A stretch of DNA of 64,000 nucleotides from Emcibacter sp. (GCF_963675455.1 NZ_OY776217.1:2156001-2220000); one strand, 5' to 3'; counted from the stretch's first letter, positions 17,513 through 27,240 are shown. The notes: generated by a model not told the origin, from the sequence alone. Made by a program: numbers and translations.

Positions 17513-18970
17513 ATGAAATCGTCGGGTAACGGAAAAAAAATCCTGTTCAATCTGGTGCTGGGATCATTCCTGACCCTTGTGTCTTTTGTCATGCCTGCTA
17601 CGGCGGAAAAGCAGGTCCCTCAATCCCGGACCGAGATTGCGCTGTCTTATGCCCCCATTGTCAAGAAAGCGGCGCCGGCTGTTGTCAATATCTATACCAA
17701 ACGTGTGATCAAGACCCGCAGCACGCGATCGCCTTTTTTCGATGATCCCTTTTTTCGGCGTTTCTTTGGTGAAGGACTGGGCGGAGCGCCGAGGGAGAGG
17801 ATTGAGCGTTCTCTCGGGTCCGGTGTGATCGTCCGGGATGATGGCATCATTGTTACCAATCATCATGTGATTGAAGGGGCGGACGAAATTGTTGTGGCCC
17901 TGGCGGATCGTCGGGAATTCAATGCGGAACTGATCCTGGACGATGCCCGGACCGACCTTGCTGTGCTGAAAATTGACACAGGCGACGGCAAGTTGCCGAT
18001 CATTGAATTCGCTGATTCCGACCAGATCGAAGTCGGGGATCTTGTACTTGCCATTGGCAATCCTTTCGGCGTCGGTCAGACCGTAACCAGCGGCATTGTA
18101 TCGGCTCTGGCCCGCACCCAGGTCAATGTTTCCGATTATCAGTTCTTTATCCAGACCGATGCGGCAGTCAATCCCGGCAACAGTGGTGGCGCCCTGCTTG
18201 GCATGGACGGTCAGCTGCTGGGGATTAATACGGCTATTTTCTCCCGCTCCGGCGGATCAAACGGCATCGGCTTTGCGATCCCGGCCAACATGGTCAACTT
18301 TGTTGTGACGTCTGCTCTTGCCGATGGCAAGGTGGTGCGGCCCTGGTTCGGCGCCAATGGCCAGACTGTCACTTCCGAGATTGCCGAAAGCCTGGGCCTT
18401 GACCGGCCGGGCGGCGTCCTGGTGGATAATATTTTCCCCGGCGGACCGGCTGACAAGGCAGGCATCGAGCAGGGCGATGTGATTCTCAGCGTGGACGGCA
18501 AGGAAGTCTTCGATCCCCAGGCCATTCGCTATCATATAGGACTGGAACGGCTCGGCGGGAAAGTTGCCGTCGAACTGCTGCGCGGCGATATGAATTTGAC
18601 TGTTTACATGCCTTTGGCGCCCGCTGTAGAGGACCCGCCGCGGGATATTACCGTACTGGAAGGCGAACATATTTTTACCGGCCTGAAAGTGGCGAACCTG
18701 TCACCGGCTTACGCTGATGAACTTGGTTTGAGTATGTTTGACAAAGGCGTTATTGTACTTTCCGTCGACCGGGCGAGTCCGGTGCGCCGTCTCGGCGTCG
18801 TCCGGCCGGGTGATTTTGTCGAGTCCATAAACGACACCAAGATCGAGACCGTGGACCAGTTGGAGAATGTTCTGGCGGATGCCGGACGGAATATGAGTTT
18901 CGGTATTCGCCGGCAGGGACGGCTGATCGAATGCGGGGTTCGTGGAAACAGCAGTTATTACTGCCGCTAG
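17513..18970 (+). CDS. Do-family periplasmic serine endoprotease (DegP/DegQ-like)
   Basis: This HtrA protease handles envelope protein quality control. An N-terminal signal peptide (hydrophobic core about residues 10-28, cleavage near ATA-EK) precedes the trypsin-like domain with triad His118 (TNHHVI), Asp148 (RTDLAVL) and Ser224 (GNSGGAL). Two PDZ domains follow at about 275-365 and 390-475. A Phe/Arg-rich loop at 74-90 resembles the LA loop of DegP relatives. Length 485 fits the family. It is divergent from the TRIC operon and precedes rarA by nine bases. Confidence 0.92.
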   Translation: MKSSGNGKKILFNLVLGSFLTLVSFVMPATAEKQVPQSRTEIALSYAPIVKKAAPAVVNIYTKRVIKTRSTRSPFFDDPFFRRFFGEGLGGAPRERIERSLGSGVIVRDDGIIVTNHHVIEGADEIVVALADRREFNAELILDDARTDLAVLKIDTGDGKLPIIEFADSDQIEVGDLVLAIGNPFGVGQTVTSGIVSALARTQVNVSDYQFFIQTDAAVNPGNSGGALLGMDGQLLGINTAIFSRSGGSNGIGFAIPANMVNFVVTSALADGKVVRPWFGANGQTVTSEIAESLGLDRPGGVLVDNIFPGGPADKAGIEQGDVILSVDGKEVFDPQAIRYHIGLERLGGKVAVELLRGDMNLTVYMPLAPAVEDPPRDITVLEGEHIFTGLKVANLSPAYADELGLSMFDKGVIVLSVDRASPVRRLGVVRPGDFVESINDTKIETVDQLENVLADAGRNMSFGIRRQGRLIECGVRGNSSYYCR

Positions 18971-18979
18971 GAAATATTT

Positions 18980-20284
18980 ATGAGTGATCTGTTTGATGCC
19001 GCCGGCCTGGAAGACCAGACACCACATCCGCTGGCGGATCGTTTGCGTCCGGAAAACCTGGATGAGGTGGTCGGGCAGGGGCATCTGACGGAAGAAACCG
19101 GTACCCTCAAGAGGATGCTGAAAGCCGGCCGTCTCAGTTCGCTGGTGTTCTGGGGACCGCCCGGGACCGGCAAGACCACCATGGCCCGCCTCCTGGCCCG
19201 GGAAACGGATCTCTATTTCGAACAGATCAGCGCGGTTTTCTCCGGCGTGGCGGATCTGCGGAAATGTTTCGAGGCCGCCAAACAGCGCCGCAAATCGGGC
19301 CAGGGCACTCTGTTATTTGTGGACGAGATTCACAGGTTTAACCGGTCCCAGCAGGACGGTTTTTTGCCCTATGTGGAGGATGGCACCATCATTCTGGTAG
19401 GGGCGACCACGGAAAACCCTTCCTTTGAGCTTAACGCAGCGCTTCTCTCGCGGGTTCAGGTTCTGACCCTCAATCGTCTCGATGAAGAGGCAATGGAGAA
19501 GCTCCTGTGCCGGGCAGAGGCACTGACAGGTCAGAAGTTGCCGCTGACCGGGGAAGCCCGCAGCCTGCTGCACAGCATGGCGGACGGGGACGGCCGGTAC
19601 CTGCTTAATCTGGCGGAAATATTGCTTAATCTCGAGTTTGACGAGGAACTGGACTCAGCCGGGTTGATGAAAGTTCTGCAAAAACGCGCCCCGGTTTATG
19701 ACAAGGACCGGGAAGGACATTACAACCTGATTTCGGCTTTGCATAAGTCCCTGCGCGGATCAGACACCGATGCGGCGCTCTACTGGACCTCCCGGATGCT
19801 GGACGGGGGCGAGGAACCCTTGTATATCCTGCGGCGGCTGGTGAGGTTTGCCGTGGAGGACATCGGCCTTGCTGACCCCGAAGCCCTGCACCAGACTCTT
19901 GCCGCCAAGGATGCCTATGAATTCCTCGGCTCTCCGGAAGGGGACCTGGCCCTAATCCAGGCGGTGATTTATCTTGGCACCGCTCCCAAATCCAATGCCG
20001 CCTACACGGCCCAGGGGGCGGCGAAAAGGAGCGCGAAGGAGACGGGTTCTCTCAATCCGCCCATGCATATCCTCAATGCGCCGACAAAACTGATGAAAAA
20101 CCTGGGCTATGGCGACGGCTATGCCTATGACCACAATACGGAACACGGGTTTTCCGGGCAGAACTATTTCCCGGACGGGATGGAACGTCAGAAGTTCTAT
20201 AACCCGACCGAGAGGGGTTTTGAGCGGGATATCAAAAAGCGCCTCGACTATTGGGCGACACTCAGGGACAAGCTGAGCAAATGA
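18980..20284 (+). CDS. rarA: Replication-associated recombination protein A (AAA+ ATPase)
   Basis: RarA (MgsA/Mgs1/WRNIP1 family) acts at stalled replication forks. The 434-residue protein has the RuvB-like start (PLADRLRPENLDEVVGQ), Walker A GPPGTGKTT (about 59-67), Walker B LLFVDEIHRF, sensor ATTENPSF, and the tetramerisation C-terminal domain ending in NYFPDGM...FYNPTERG. The stop overlaps the next gene by four bases. Confidence 0.95.
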   Translation: MSDLFDAAGLEDQTPHPLADRLRPENLDEVVGQGHLTEETGTLKRMLKAGRLSSLVFWGPPGTGKTTMARLLARETDLYFEQISAVFSGVADLRKCFEAAKQRRKSGQGTLLFVDEIHRFNRSQQDGFLPYVEDGTIILVGATTENPSFELNAALLSRVQVLTLNRLDEEAMEKLLCRAEALTGQKLPLTGEARSLLHSMADGDGRYLLNLAEILLNLEFDEELDSAGLMKVLQKRAPVYDKDREGHYNLISALHKSLRGSDTDAALYWTSRMLDGGEEPLYILRRLVRFAVEDIGLADPEALHQTLAAKDAYEFLGSPEGDLALIQAVIYLGTAPKSNAAYTAQGAAKRSAKETGSLNPPMHILNAPTKLMKNLGYGDGYAYDHNTEHGFSGQNYFPDGMERQKFYNPTERGFERDIKKRLDYWATLRDKLSK

Positions 20285-21063
20285 GACAAATGCTGCGGGA
20301 CATATCTTTAATTCTCGCAGTGTGCCTGCCATTACTGCTTCCTGCGGCAGCTAACACCGAGGGGAAGCTTACGGACAACATCCGGATTTCCAGCAAAATT
20401 CTGGGATATGACCTGCAATACCGGATCTATCTGCCTGAGGGTGCAACAGCGGAGGACAGGTTGCCACTGCTTTTTGTGACAGATGGGCAGTGGTACCTTG
20501 AGCCGGGCAACATGAAACAGGTTCTGGACCAAGAAATAATGTCCCGTAGAATCAAACCTGTGATGGCAGTGTTTGTGGATAGCAGGAATCCCGACGACTT
20601 GATGGAAAACCGGCGCCGGGATCAGTTTTTCTGCAACATAGAGTATGCCAATTTTTTTGCCCGGGAGCTCATCCCCGAAATAAGCTACAACTGGCCGGCA
20701 AGTTACAGGCGGGAGGACAAGGTTATTATGGGCCTTTCCTTCGGCGGGGTGAATGCGGCCTGTTTCGGACTGATGCTGAATAAGAATTTTTCAGGCATCG
20801 CCATGCAGTCCCCCGCCAATGATCAGCATCTTAAACTTCTACGCGACCTGTACAAAAAGGAAGATCACCTGCCACTCAAAATTTTCATGAGCATAGGCAC
20901 GAAAAAGGACAATACGGCGGCCGGTCGCAGGTTTAAACAAACGTTGCAGGCCAAAGGCTACGACCTCACCTATATCGAGGTGGAAGAAGGGCACAACTGG
21001 AAGAATTGGGGGCCGTTAATTGACGATGTTCTCTGGACTTTCTTTGGCACCGCAAACGACTAA
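20281..21063 (+). CDS. Secreted alpha/beta-hydrolase, esterase D/Fes-like family
   Basis: A 260-residue protein with a signal peptide (hydrophobic 8-24, then AAANTEG), so probably periplasmic. It belongs to the putative esterase (PF00756-like) group. The nucleophile is Ser in GLSFGG (about residue 157) and the catalytic His is likely in EEGHNWKNWG near the C-terminus. Relatives include feruloyl esterases, enterochelin esterases and mycolyltransferases; the substrate here is unknown. It starts inside the rarA stop (ATGA) and is convergent with cfa, overlapping it by four bases. Confidence 0.8.
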   Translation: MRQMLRDISLILAVCLPLLLPAAANTEGKLTDNIRISSKILGYDLQYRIYLPEGATAEDRLPLLFVTDGQWYLEPGNMKQVLDQEIMSRRIKPVMAVFVDSRNPDDLMENRRRDQFFCNIEYANFFARELIPEISYNWPASYRREDKVIMGLSFGGVNAACFGLMLNKNFSGIAMQSPANDQHLKLLRDLYKKEDHLPLKIFMSIGTKKDNTAAGRRFKQTLQAKGYDLTYIEVEEGHNWKNWGPLIDDVLWTFFGTAND

Positions 21064-22244
21064 TACATATAATCCCGGGTCAGCGGAGCAGCATCCTGTT
21101 TCTTCGCTAGCTGGATCTGGAACACCACATGGCCCAGATTACGGAAGGCGCATTCGGCGCTGGCCAGATAGAACATCCACATGCGCAGGAATTTCTCGTC
21201 ATACAGGTCAATGATCCTGTCCGCCTTGGCTTCACAGGCCAGACGCCATTCTTTCAGGGTCTCTGCATAATGCAACCGCAGGACTTCGATATCGGTGATA
21301 TAGAGGCCCGCCTTTTCAACGCAGGGGGCGATTTCCGACAGGGCCGGGGCATAGCCGCCCGGGAAGACGTATTTTCGGGTAAAGGCGTCGGTAGCGCCCG
21401 GACCGTCTGCACGGCCGATAGTATGAAGCAGGGCGACACCATCGTCCGCAAGCAGGTCATGAACCTTGTCGAAAAAGGTCTGGTACTGGGCATAGCCCAC
21501 ATGTTCAAACATACCGACGGATACAATCCGGTCGAACTTTTCCTGAACCAGCCGGTAATCCTGCAGATGGAAATTGACCTTGCCGTTTGTCTCCGCCCGC
21601 TTCTGGGCGTAGGCAAGCTGTTCCTCGCTCAGGGTGATGCCGGTAACATCGGCGCCGGACAGTTCATTGAGGGTCAGGGCAAGGCCGCCCCAGCCGCATC
21701 CGATATCAAGTAATTTGTGAGAATCTTTCAGTAATAGCTTATTAAATATGTGTTTTTTCTTGTTTATCTGGGCCTGTTCAAGGCTGTCGTCGGGGCTTTC
21801 GAAATAGGCGCAGCTATATTGCCGGTCCGGGTCAAGGAACAGTTCGTACAGTTCGCTGGAGAGGTCATAATGATGGGCGACATTCCGTTTGGAGCGGCCG
21901 GCCGGGTTGATCTGGTCAACCAGTCCCATGATCCGGGTAAAGGGCGTCTTGCCGGTACTGTGCATGGCATTACCCTTGCGCCATTCCATGTTTTTGGTAA
22001 CCAGATACAGGAAATCATATATGGAAGAATCGCCCTCAATGGTGAGTTCCCCCTCCATCCAGGCTTCGCCGGTGACCAGGTCGGGTTTCAGGAAAATGCG
22101 CCGTGGCAGGGAAGCGCTGTGAAACCTGACGGTCACTTCCATCTCATCGGATCCGGCAAAGCTGTGCTTTTTGCCTGCTGCATCGATGATGTGAAGCGTC
22201 CCGAATTGAATCAATTTGTTCAATAATAGAGAAAGCAAAAACAT
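21060..22244 (-). CDS. cfa: Cyclopropane-fatty-acyl-phospholipid synthase-family methyltransferase
   Basis: This SAM-dependent enzyme adds a methylene bridge to unsaturated phospholipid acyl chains at the membrane. The 394-residue protein has an N-terminal lipid-binding part and the class I methyltransferase core with LLDIGCGWGGLALTL as SAM motif I. QYSCAYFESPDDSLEQAQ and VSVGMFEHVG are typical of CFA synthases. The start at MFLLSLLLNKLIQFGTL was chosen over one 12 codons upstream because it matches the family and GGGGA precedes it. It is divergent from the RNase H-fold-like gene. Confidence 0.88.
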   Translation of the reverse strand: MFLLSLLLNKLIQFGTLHIIDAAGKKHSFAGSDEMEVTVRFHSASLPRRIFLKPDLVTGEAWMEGELTIEGDSSIYDFLYLVTKNMEWRKGNAMHSTGKTPFTRIMGLVDQINPAGRSKRNVAHHYDLSSELYELFLDPDRQYSCAYFESPDDSLEQAQINKKKHIFNKLLLKDSHKLLDIGCGWGGLALTLNELSGADVTGITLSEEQLAYAQKRAETNGKVNFHLQDYRLVQEKFDRIVSVGMFEHVGYAQYQTFFDKVHDLLADDGVALLHTIGRADGPGATDAFTRKYVFPGGYAPALSEIAPCVEKAGLYITDIEVLRLHYAETLKEWRLACEAKADRIIDLYDEKFLRMWMFYLASAECAFRNLGHVVFQIQLAKKQDAAPLTRDYMY

Positions 22245-22331
22245 GTTATTCGTCCCCAAATGCCTAACTGTCAGTTTCACGCCTGTACATTTGCGGCTAT
22301 GATGGCAGGAATGAAAAGAGCATGCAAGTCA

Positions 22332-23210
22332 ATGAATAGCGAGATTAGTTTTACCGCCGTCGACTGGACCGGAGCAAAGGGGAACAGGCACAGTTCCATT
22401 GCCGTCGCGGAAATTTCCGCAGGAGAATCGGCGCCGCGAGAGGTCCTTCCGTCACAGGGACGCTGGTCCCGGCAGGCGGTGGCGGACTGGATCCTGGATC
22501 TGGCTGACAGGGGGAAGTCTGCCCTGATCGGGTTCGACTTTTCGTTTGGCCTGCCTTATGCCGATGTCGGAGCCTATTTCCCCGAGCAGCCGTCCGACTA
22601 TGGCGCGGCGGCTGATTTCTGGGGTTTTGTCGAGGAAAAAACAGCGGCAGAAAAGGATTTCTATGCTGGCCCTCTGGTCAGAGATGCCGAACTGGAAGCT
22701 TATTTTCACCGGCCGGGCCTTAAAGGGGAGCGTTACGAGAAGCGTCTGCGCCTCTGTGAAAAGGAAAACCTGGCCCAGGGGTTTGGCTGGTCGGAAAGCT
22801 GCTTCCATCTGATCGGGCCAAGCCAGGTGGGGCTGGCCAGCCTGTCCGGCATGCGGATGCTGCGCTACCTGAAAGAGAAAAATCCTGAAATTTCCATCTG
22901 GCCGTGGGATGAGTTTAATCCGGATGGCATCACCATTATCGAAATATATGCCCGTATATTCCGCATCATGGGTGGCCAGGGATCGCTGAAGCTGCGGGAT
23001 ATGTCCAGCCTGAACCAGGCCCTTGCAGCACTCGGCAGCAGCCCGGTTGACAGGGGCCTTTCCGATAACCGTCTGACGGACCATCTGACCGATGCCCTGG
23101 TGACCGCGGCCGGCCTGAAAGCCATTGCCCATGATCCGGCCTGCTGGTCGCCCCGAACTGCCACAAGGGAGGCGCTCAGGTTTGAAGGCTGGACTTTTGG
23201 CATAAAGTAA
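22332..23210 (+). CDS. Uncharacterised DUF429-like protein (possible RNase H fold)
   Basis: A 292-residue protein without a signal peptide. It has aspartates in positions that recall DUF429/RNase H-fold nucleases: AVDWTGAKG at the N-terminus, LIGFDFSFGLP at about 80, and DHLTDALVTAAGL near the C-terminus. That assignment is by pattern only. The start is uncertain: ATGs at 22302, 22311 and 22332 are in frame, and the last places the first strand close to the N-terminus, as in relatives. It is divergent from cfa and upstream of crcB. Confidence 0.55.
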   Translation: MNSEISFTAVDWTGAKGNRHSSIAVAEISAGESAPREVLPSQGRWSRQAVADWILDLADRGKSALIGFDFSFGLPYADVGAYFPEQPSDYGAAADFWGFVEEKTAAEKDFYAGPLVRDAELEAYFHRPGLKGERYEKRLRLCEKENLAQGFGWSESCFHLIGPSQVGLASLSGMRMLRYLKEKNPEISIWPWDEFNPDGITIIEIYARIFRIMGGQGSLKLRDMSSLNQALAALGSSPVDRGLSDNRLTDHLTDALVTAAGLKAIAHDPACWSPRTATREALRFEGWTFGIK

Positions 23211-23286
23211 GGGCGAGAGTACAGTAATTTCATTGAACCTGCCGGTAAAGTATGGCATGTCCTGTGCGAGAATAAGGAGAAAAGGC

Positions 23287-23667
23287 ATGAATATGCTTCT
23301 GGCGGCCGCGGCCGGTGGTGCCCTCGGGGCAACCTGCCGGTTGCTGGTGGGGCGGCTGATGCTGAATCTGATGGGGCCGGGGTTTCCCTGGGGCACCCTG
23401 ACGGTCAATATCGTCGGGTCCTTTATTATGGGACTGATTGTGCATCTGCTGGCGGTAAAATACCAGTTGCCCCATGTCTGGCAGGTATTTCTGGTGACCG
23501 GCGTATTGGGCGGCTTTACCACATTTTCCGCCTTTTCCCTTGAACTTGGTCGCATGTTGCAGCAAAGCGCCCTGAATACGGCGGCCCTTTATGGCGCCGG
23601 GTCGATCATTTTCGGTGTGGCGGCGCTTTTTGCCGGCATGATGGCGGCCAGATATATAACAGGATAA
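23287..23667 (+). CDS. crcB: Fluoride ion channel Fluc/CrcB
   Basis: A 126-residue four-helix membrane protein that forms a dual-topology dimeric channel exporting fluoride. Motifs are GGALGATCRLLVGR, GTLTVNIVGSFIMG and GVLGGFTTFSAFSLE with the Phe box. The start after AAGGAGAAAAGGC was chosen over an earlier in-frame ATG. No crcB (fluoride) riboswitch is visible upstream. The stop is four bases before the pseudouridine synthase gene. Confidence 0.93.
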   Translation: MNMLLAAAAGGALGATCRLLVGRLMLNLMGPGFPWGTLTVNIVGSFIMGLIVHLLAVKYQLPHVWQVFLVTGVLGGFTTFSAFSLELGRMLQQSALNTAALYGAGSIIFGVAALFAGMMAARYITG

Positions 23668-23671
23668 AAAT

Positions 23672-24661
23672 ATGGCGGGTGTTACTCACCGCAAGGTAAA
23701 AGCAGAGGAACAGGACTGGCGCCTGGATAAGTGGTTTCGGGAAAACTATCCGGGGCTGGCTTACGGCCGTCTGTCGAAACTGTTACGCACCGGCCAGATC
23801 AGGCTGGACGGCAAGAGGGCGAAGGCTGCCAGCCGGCTTGATGCCGGGATGGAAATCCGTATTCCGCCGGTCGATGATGACGCCACGACGTCAATAGTTC
23901 CGGAAAAACCGGTTCGTAAGACCCTGTCAGATGAAGATGCGCAGATGATGCGCAATATGGTCATCTATCAGGATGACAGTGTTATTGTGCTGAACAAGGA
24001 ACCGGGGCTTGCCGTCCAGGGCGGCAGCAAGATTACCCGCCATGTGGACGGAATGCTGGATGCGTTGCGCGGCGACAAGAAGGAACGGCCGAGGCTTGTG
24101 CACCGGCTGGACAAGGACACCAGTGGCGTTCTGGTCATTGCCCGTACGGCGGCGGCAGCCAAAAGCCTGACGGAATCCTTTCGTGAGCGGACCACCAACA
24201 AAATCTACTGGGCGCTGGTAATGGGCCGGCCCGAGATGATGCAGGGCACCATCAAGGCGCCGCTGGACAAGGAACCGGGCACGCAGGGTGAACGGATGAT
24301 GGTGTCCGACAAGGGCAAGAGGGCGGTGACCGATTTTGCGGTCATGGATCACGCCCTCAACGAGGTCAGCTGGGTGGCCTTTAAACCACTGACCGGACGT
24401 ACCCACCAGATCAGGGTTCATGCCACTGTGCTGGGTACGCCCATTGTCGGGGACGGCAAATATGGCGGCAAGGAAGCCTTCCTCGACGGGGCAGTGAGCA
24501 AGAAACTGCATCTGCATGCCCGCCATCTGGATATCCGTCATCCCGACGGCGGTACCCTGTCCGTGACGGCGGACTTGCCCCGGCATATGCGGGAAAGCTG
24601 GAAAATGTTTGGGTTTGACGCCCATGACAAGACCGATCCCTTTGCCGAACAAGAATATTAA
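23672..24661 (+). CDS. rluC: RluC/RluD-family 23S rRNA pseudouridine synthase
   Basis: A 329-residue enzyme isomerising uridine in 23S rRNA. An S4 RNA-binding domain (residues about 10-75; DKWFRENYPGLAYGRLSKLL) is followed by the catalytic domain with HRLDKDTSGVLVIAR, whose Asp is the nucleophile, and GRTHQIRVH. RluC versus RluD specificity cannot be fixed from sequence here. It is the first of a likely run with a HAD phosphatase and ATP12, as in many alphaproteobacteria. Confidence 0.88.
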   Translation: MAGVTHRKVKAEEQDWRLDKWFRENYPGLAYGRLSKLLRTGQIRLDGKRAKAASRLDAGMEIRIPPVDDDATTSIVPEKPVRKTLSDEDAQMMRNMVIYQDDSVIVLNKEPGLAVQGGSKITRHVDGMLDALRGDKKERPRLVHRLDKDTSGVLVIARTAAAAKSLTESFRERTTNKIYWALVMGRPEMMQGTIKAPLDKEPGTQGERMMVSDKGKRAVTDFAVMDHALNEVSWVAFKPLTGRTHQIRVHATVLGTPIVGDGKYGGKEAFLDGAVSKKLHLHARHLDIRHPDGGTLSVTADLPRHMRESWKMFGFDAHDKTDPFAEQEY

Positions 24662-24683
24662 GACGCGGAAGTTGGAATAGCTC

Positions 24684-25355
24684 ATGAAGCTTATCGTTTT
24701 CGATTGTGACGGCACGCTGGTTGACGGCCAGCATATGATCCTGGACAGCATGCGTCATGCGAGCCGGATCTGTGCGGTGGACTATCCCGGCGACGAGCCG
24801 GTGCGCCGCATTGTCGGTCTGTCCCTGCTTCGGGCGATCGAGGATGTTTTCCCTGACCTGCATGTGGATCATCATATGTCCATCCGCGAGGCCTTTATCG
24901 ACCGGTTCCAGCAGCTCCGGGCCGAGGAACATGAAGAACCGCTGTTTGACGATGTACGTGAGGTTCTGGAAAGTCTGAATGACGAAGGTTATCTACTGGG
25001 TGTGGCGACGGGCAAATCACGGCGGGGCCTGATCAACACATTGAAAAACCATGACCTGGAAAAATATTTCATCACCCTGAATACCGCCGACGACGGGCCG
25101 GGAAAGCCGCATCCCTCCATGCTGCTCAACGCCATGCGGGACGCCGGTGCGGAACCGGAGGAAACAGTCATGGTCGGCGACACGACGTATGATATCCAGA
25201 TGGCCAAGGCGGCCCGGGTCCGCGCCATTGGCGTAAGCTGGGGATATCATCCGGAAAATGAATTGTCGACGGCCGGTGCAGATCATATCATTGACAGGAT
25301 TTTGCATCTGCCGACAATTGTGGGCCTATCTGCCGGAAAAGGGGATAAACCATGA
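24684..25355 (+). CDS. HAD-superfamily hydrolase (phosphoglycolate phosphatase-like)
   Basis: A 223-residue HAD phosphatase with motif I FDCDGTLVDG, motif II ATGKSRRGL, motif III Lys in GKPHPSML and motif IV MVGDTTYD, plus a helical cap of subclass I. Its placement between rluC and the ATP12 gene is conserved in alphaproteobacteria. The physiological substrate is not evident. Its 3' end overlaps the next gene by four bases. Confidence 0.87.
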   Translation: MKLIVFDCDGTLVDGQHMILDSMRHASRICAVDYPGDEPVRRIVGLSLLRAIEDVFPDLHVDHHMSIREAFIDRFQQLRAEEHEEPLFDDVREVLESLNDEGYLLGVATGKSRRGLINTLKNHDLEKYFITLNTADDGPGKPHPSMLLNAMRDAGAEPEETVMVGDTTYDIQMAKAARVRAIGVSWGYHPENELSTAGADHIIDRILHLPTIVGLSAGKGDKP

Positions 25356-26044
25356 AACGTTTCTACAAGAATGTGGATCTCGGCGAACAGGACGGCGGCT
25401 ACGTGATCCTTCTGGACGGCCGCGCGGTCAAGACGCCGGAACGTCGGCTTGTTATGGCGCCCAACCAGGATCTTGCGGACAGTCTGGCGCAGGAATGGCG
25501 CGACCAGGGGGAGGACGTCTTGCCCCGGACCATGCCCATGAACAAATATCTCTGTACCGCCATCGACCGGGTGGCGACCCAGCGGGAGTCCCTGATTGAG
25601 GAACTGGTGGGCTATGGCGGTTCAGACCAGATCTGCTACCGGGCAGAACATCCCGCCGATCTTGTCAGTCGCCAGCAGGAAGTCTGGGACCCCATTGTCA
25701 AATGGATGGGCAAGGAAATGGGTATTTTTCTGAAAACCACCTCCGGCATCATCCATGTTGAGCAGGAGAGGGCAGAGATGGACAAGCTGAGACGTCTACT
25801 GGCCGTGCTCAATGAGTTTGAAATTGCCGCCCTGCATAACATGACCACCCTGACCGGCTCAGTCTCAATCGGCATGGCCCTGCTGCATGACCGGATCGAC
25901 CTGGACAGGGCCTGGGCGGCCTCCCAGCTTGATGAAGAATATCAGATCGAGCAATGGGGGCAGGACAAAGAGGCTGAGGAACGGCGCGCCAATATGCGTG
26001 AGGAACTTGGCCACGCCGCCCGTTTCCTGTCGCTGGTGCGTTAG
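25352..26044 (+). CDS. ATP12-family F1-ATPase assembly chaperone
   Basis: A 230-residue protein of the ATP12 family, which in mitochondria and alphaproteobacteria holds the F1 alpha subunit before assembly. Recognisable stretches are MKRFYKNVD, YVILLDGRAVKTPERR, TMPMNKYLCTAIDRV and the C-terminal LDEEYQIEQWGQD. The family is largely confined to alphaproteobacteria and mitochondria, which supports the host assignment. The gene is coupled to the HAD gene and convergent with nhaA, overlapping it by four bases. Confidence 0.92.
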   Translation: MKRFYKNVDLGEQDGGYVILLDGRAVKTPERRLVMAPNQDLADSLAQEWRDQGEDVLPRTMPMNKYLCTAIDRVATQRESLIEELVGYGGSDQICYRAEHPADLVSRQQEVWDPIVKWMGKEMGIFLKTTSGIIHVEQERAEMDKLRRLLAVLNEFEIAALHNMTTLTGSVSIGMALLHDRIDLDRAWAASQLDEEYQIEQWGQDKEAEERRANMREELGHAARFLSLVR

Positions 26045-27240
26045 GTGACTTCTTCCCCTTTCACCTCTCCGCTGATGGCCAGCACGATGTAGCCAAAGAC
26101 AGCGGAGAGCAACGATCCCGCGATTACCCCGACACGTAATTCCGTACTCAGGTCCGGACCGGTCTCGAAGGCCAGTGAACCAATAAACAGGCTCATGGTG
26201 AAACCGATGCCGGTGAGCAGGCTGACGCCATACAGCTTGAGCCAGCTTGTCCGGTCCGGCAGTCTGGCGAAACCGGTAATGATGGCGAGCCACGACAGGC
26301 CAAACACTCCAATCTGTTTACCGATAAAGAGGCCCGCGGCAATGCCGAGCGAGACCGGATGCAGAAGGACTGCCGGATCAAGGCCCAACAGCGGCACCCC
26401 GGCATTGGCAAAGGCGAAGACCGGCAGGATCATATAGGCGACCCAGGGGTGCAGGCTATGCTCCAGAATTTCCAGCGGACTGTCGCCTTCCTCATTTTTG
26501 GTTCTGAGCGGAATGGCCATGGCGATCACCACGCCGGCAAGGGTGGCGTGAATGCCGGATTTGAGCACAAATATCCACAGGAACGCCCCGACAATCATAT
26601 AGGCGGCAATATGGGTGACCCGCATTCGGTTCAGGATAAACAGGATGGCGATGGCGCTGGCCGCCAGGACCAGTGACAGGGTCGACAGGTTGGAGGTATA
26701 AAAGAGCGCAATAATGACAATGGCGCCCAGGTCATCAATGATGGCCAGCGCCGTCAGGAAAATCTTCAGCGACAGCGGCACCCGGTTACCCAGCAGGCTG
26801 AGCAGGCCGAGGGCAAAGGCAATATCGGTGGCCGCGGGGATCGCCCAGCCGCTCAGGCCGGGGGCATAGTCCATATTGAACCAGACATAGATCAGGGCAG
26901 GGACCGCCATCCCGCCCAGCGCAGCAATGGCGGGCAGGGAAAGCTGGCTCATGCTAGACAGGTTACCGTCCAGGATTTCACGTTTTATTTCAAGGCCAAC
27001 CAGAAGAAAAAAGACAGCCATCAGGCCATCATTGATCCACAGAAGCAGGGGTTTTGCAATGCCAAGGTCCCCGATGCTGACGGCCAGAGGTACATCCAGT
27101 AACTGGTCATACAGGCTGGCCAGGGGACTGTTGTCCGCCAGAATGGCCAGCATGGCGGCAAGGATCAGCAAAATACCGGCGGAAGACTCCAGCTTGAAAA
27201 AGCGGCGTACAAAATCGGCGGCGGTGAGGTGGATGGTCAC
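26041..27240 (-). CDS. nhaA: Na+/H+ antiporter NhaA
   Basis: A 399-residue inner-membrane antiporter with about 12 membrane helices that exports Na+ in exchange for protons. The paired aspartates of the ion-binding site are in ALAIIDDLGAIVIIALFY, and WINDGLMAVFFLLVGLEIKRE is the conserved early motif. Length matches the family (about 390). It is transcribed toward ATP12; 314 bases separate its start from pccB. Confidence 0.95.
   Translation of the reverse strand: MTIHLTAADFVRRFFKLESSAGILLILAAMLAILADNSPLASLYDQLLDVPLAVSIGDLGIAKPLLLWINDGLMAVFFLLVGLEIKREILDGNLSSMSQLSLPAIAALGGMAVPALIYVWFNMDYAPGLSGWAIPAATDIAFALGLLSLLGNRVPLSLKIFLTALAIIDDLGAIVIIALFYTSNLSTLSLVLAASAIAILFILNRMRVTHIAAYMIVGAFLWIFVLKSGIHATLAGVVIAMAIPLRTKNEEGDSPLEILEHSLHPWVAYMILPVFAFANAGVPLLGLDPAVLLHPVSLGIAAGLFIGKQIGVFGLSWLAIITGFARLPDRTSWLKLYGVSLLTGIGFTMSLFIGSLAFETGPDLSTELRVGVIAGSLLSAVFGYIVLAISGEVKGEEVT

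Noticed and set aside
23215..23286. Possible fluoride (crcB) riboswitch before the Fluc gene
   Set aside because: The 75-base gap lacks the conserved GGNGAUGG start and pseudoknot partners of that riboswitch.
22452..23555. 367-codon minus-strand frame across the RNase H-like and crcB genes
   Set aside because: Proline/Arg-rich, covers two sense genes, no recognisable domain.
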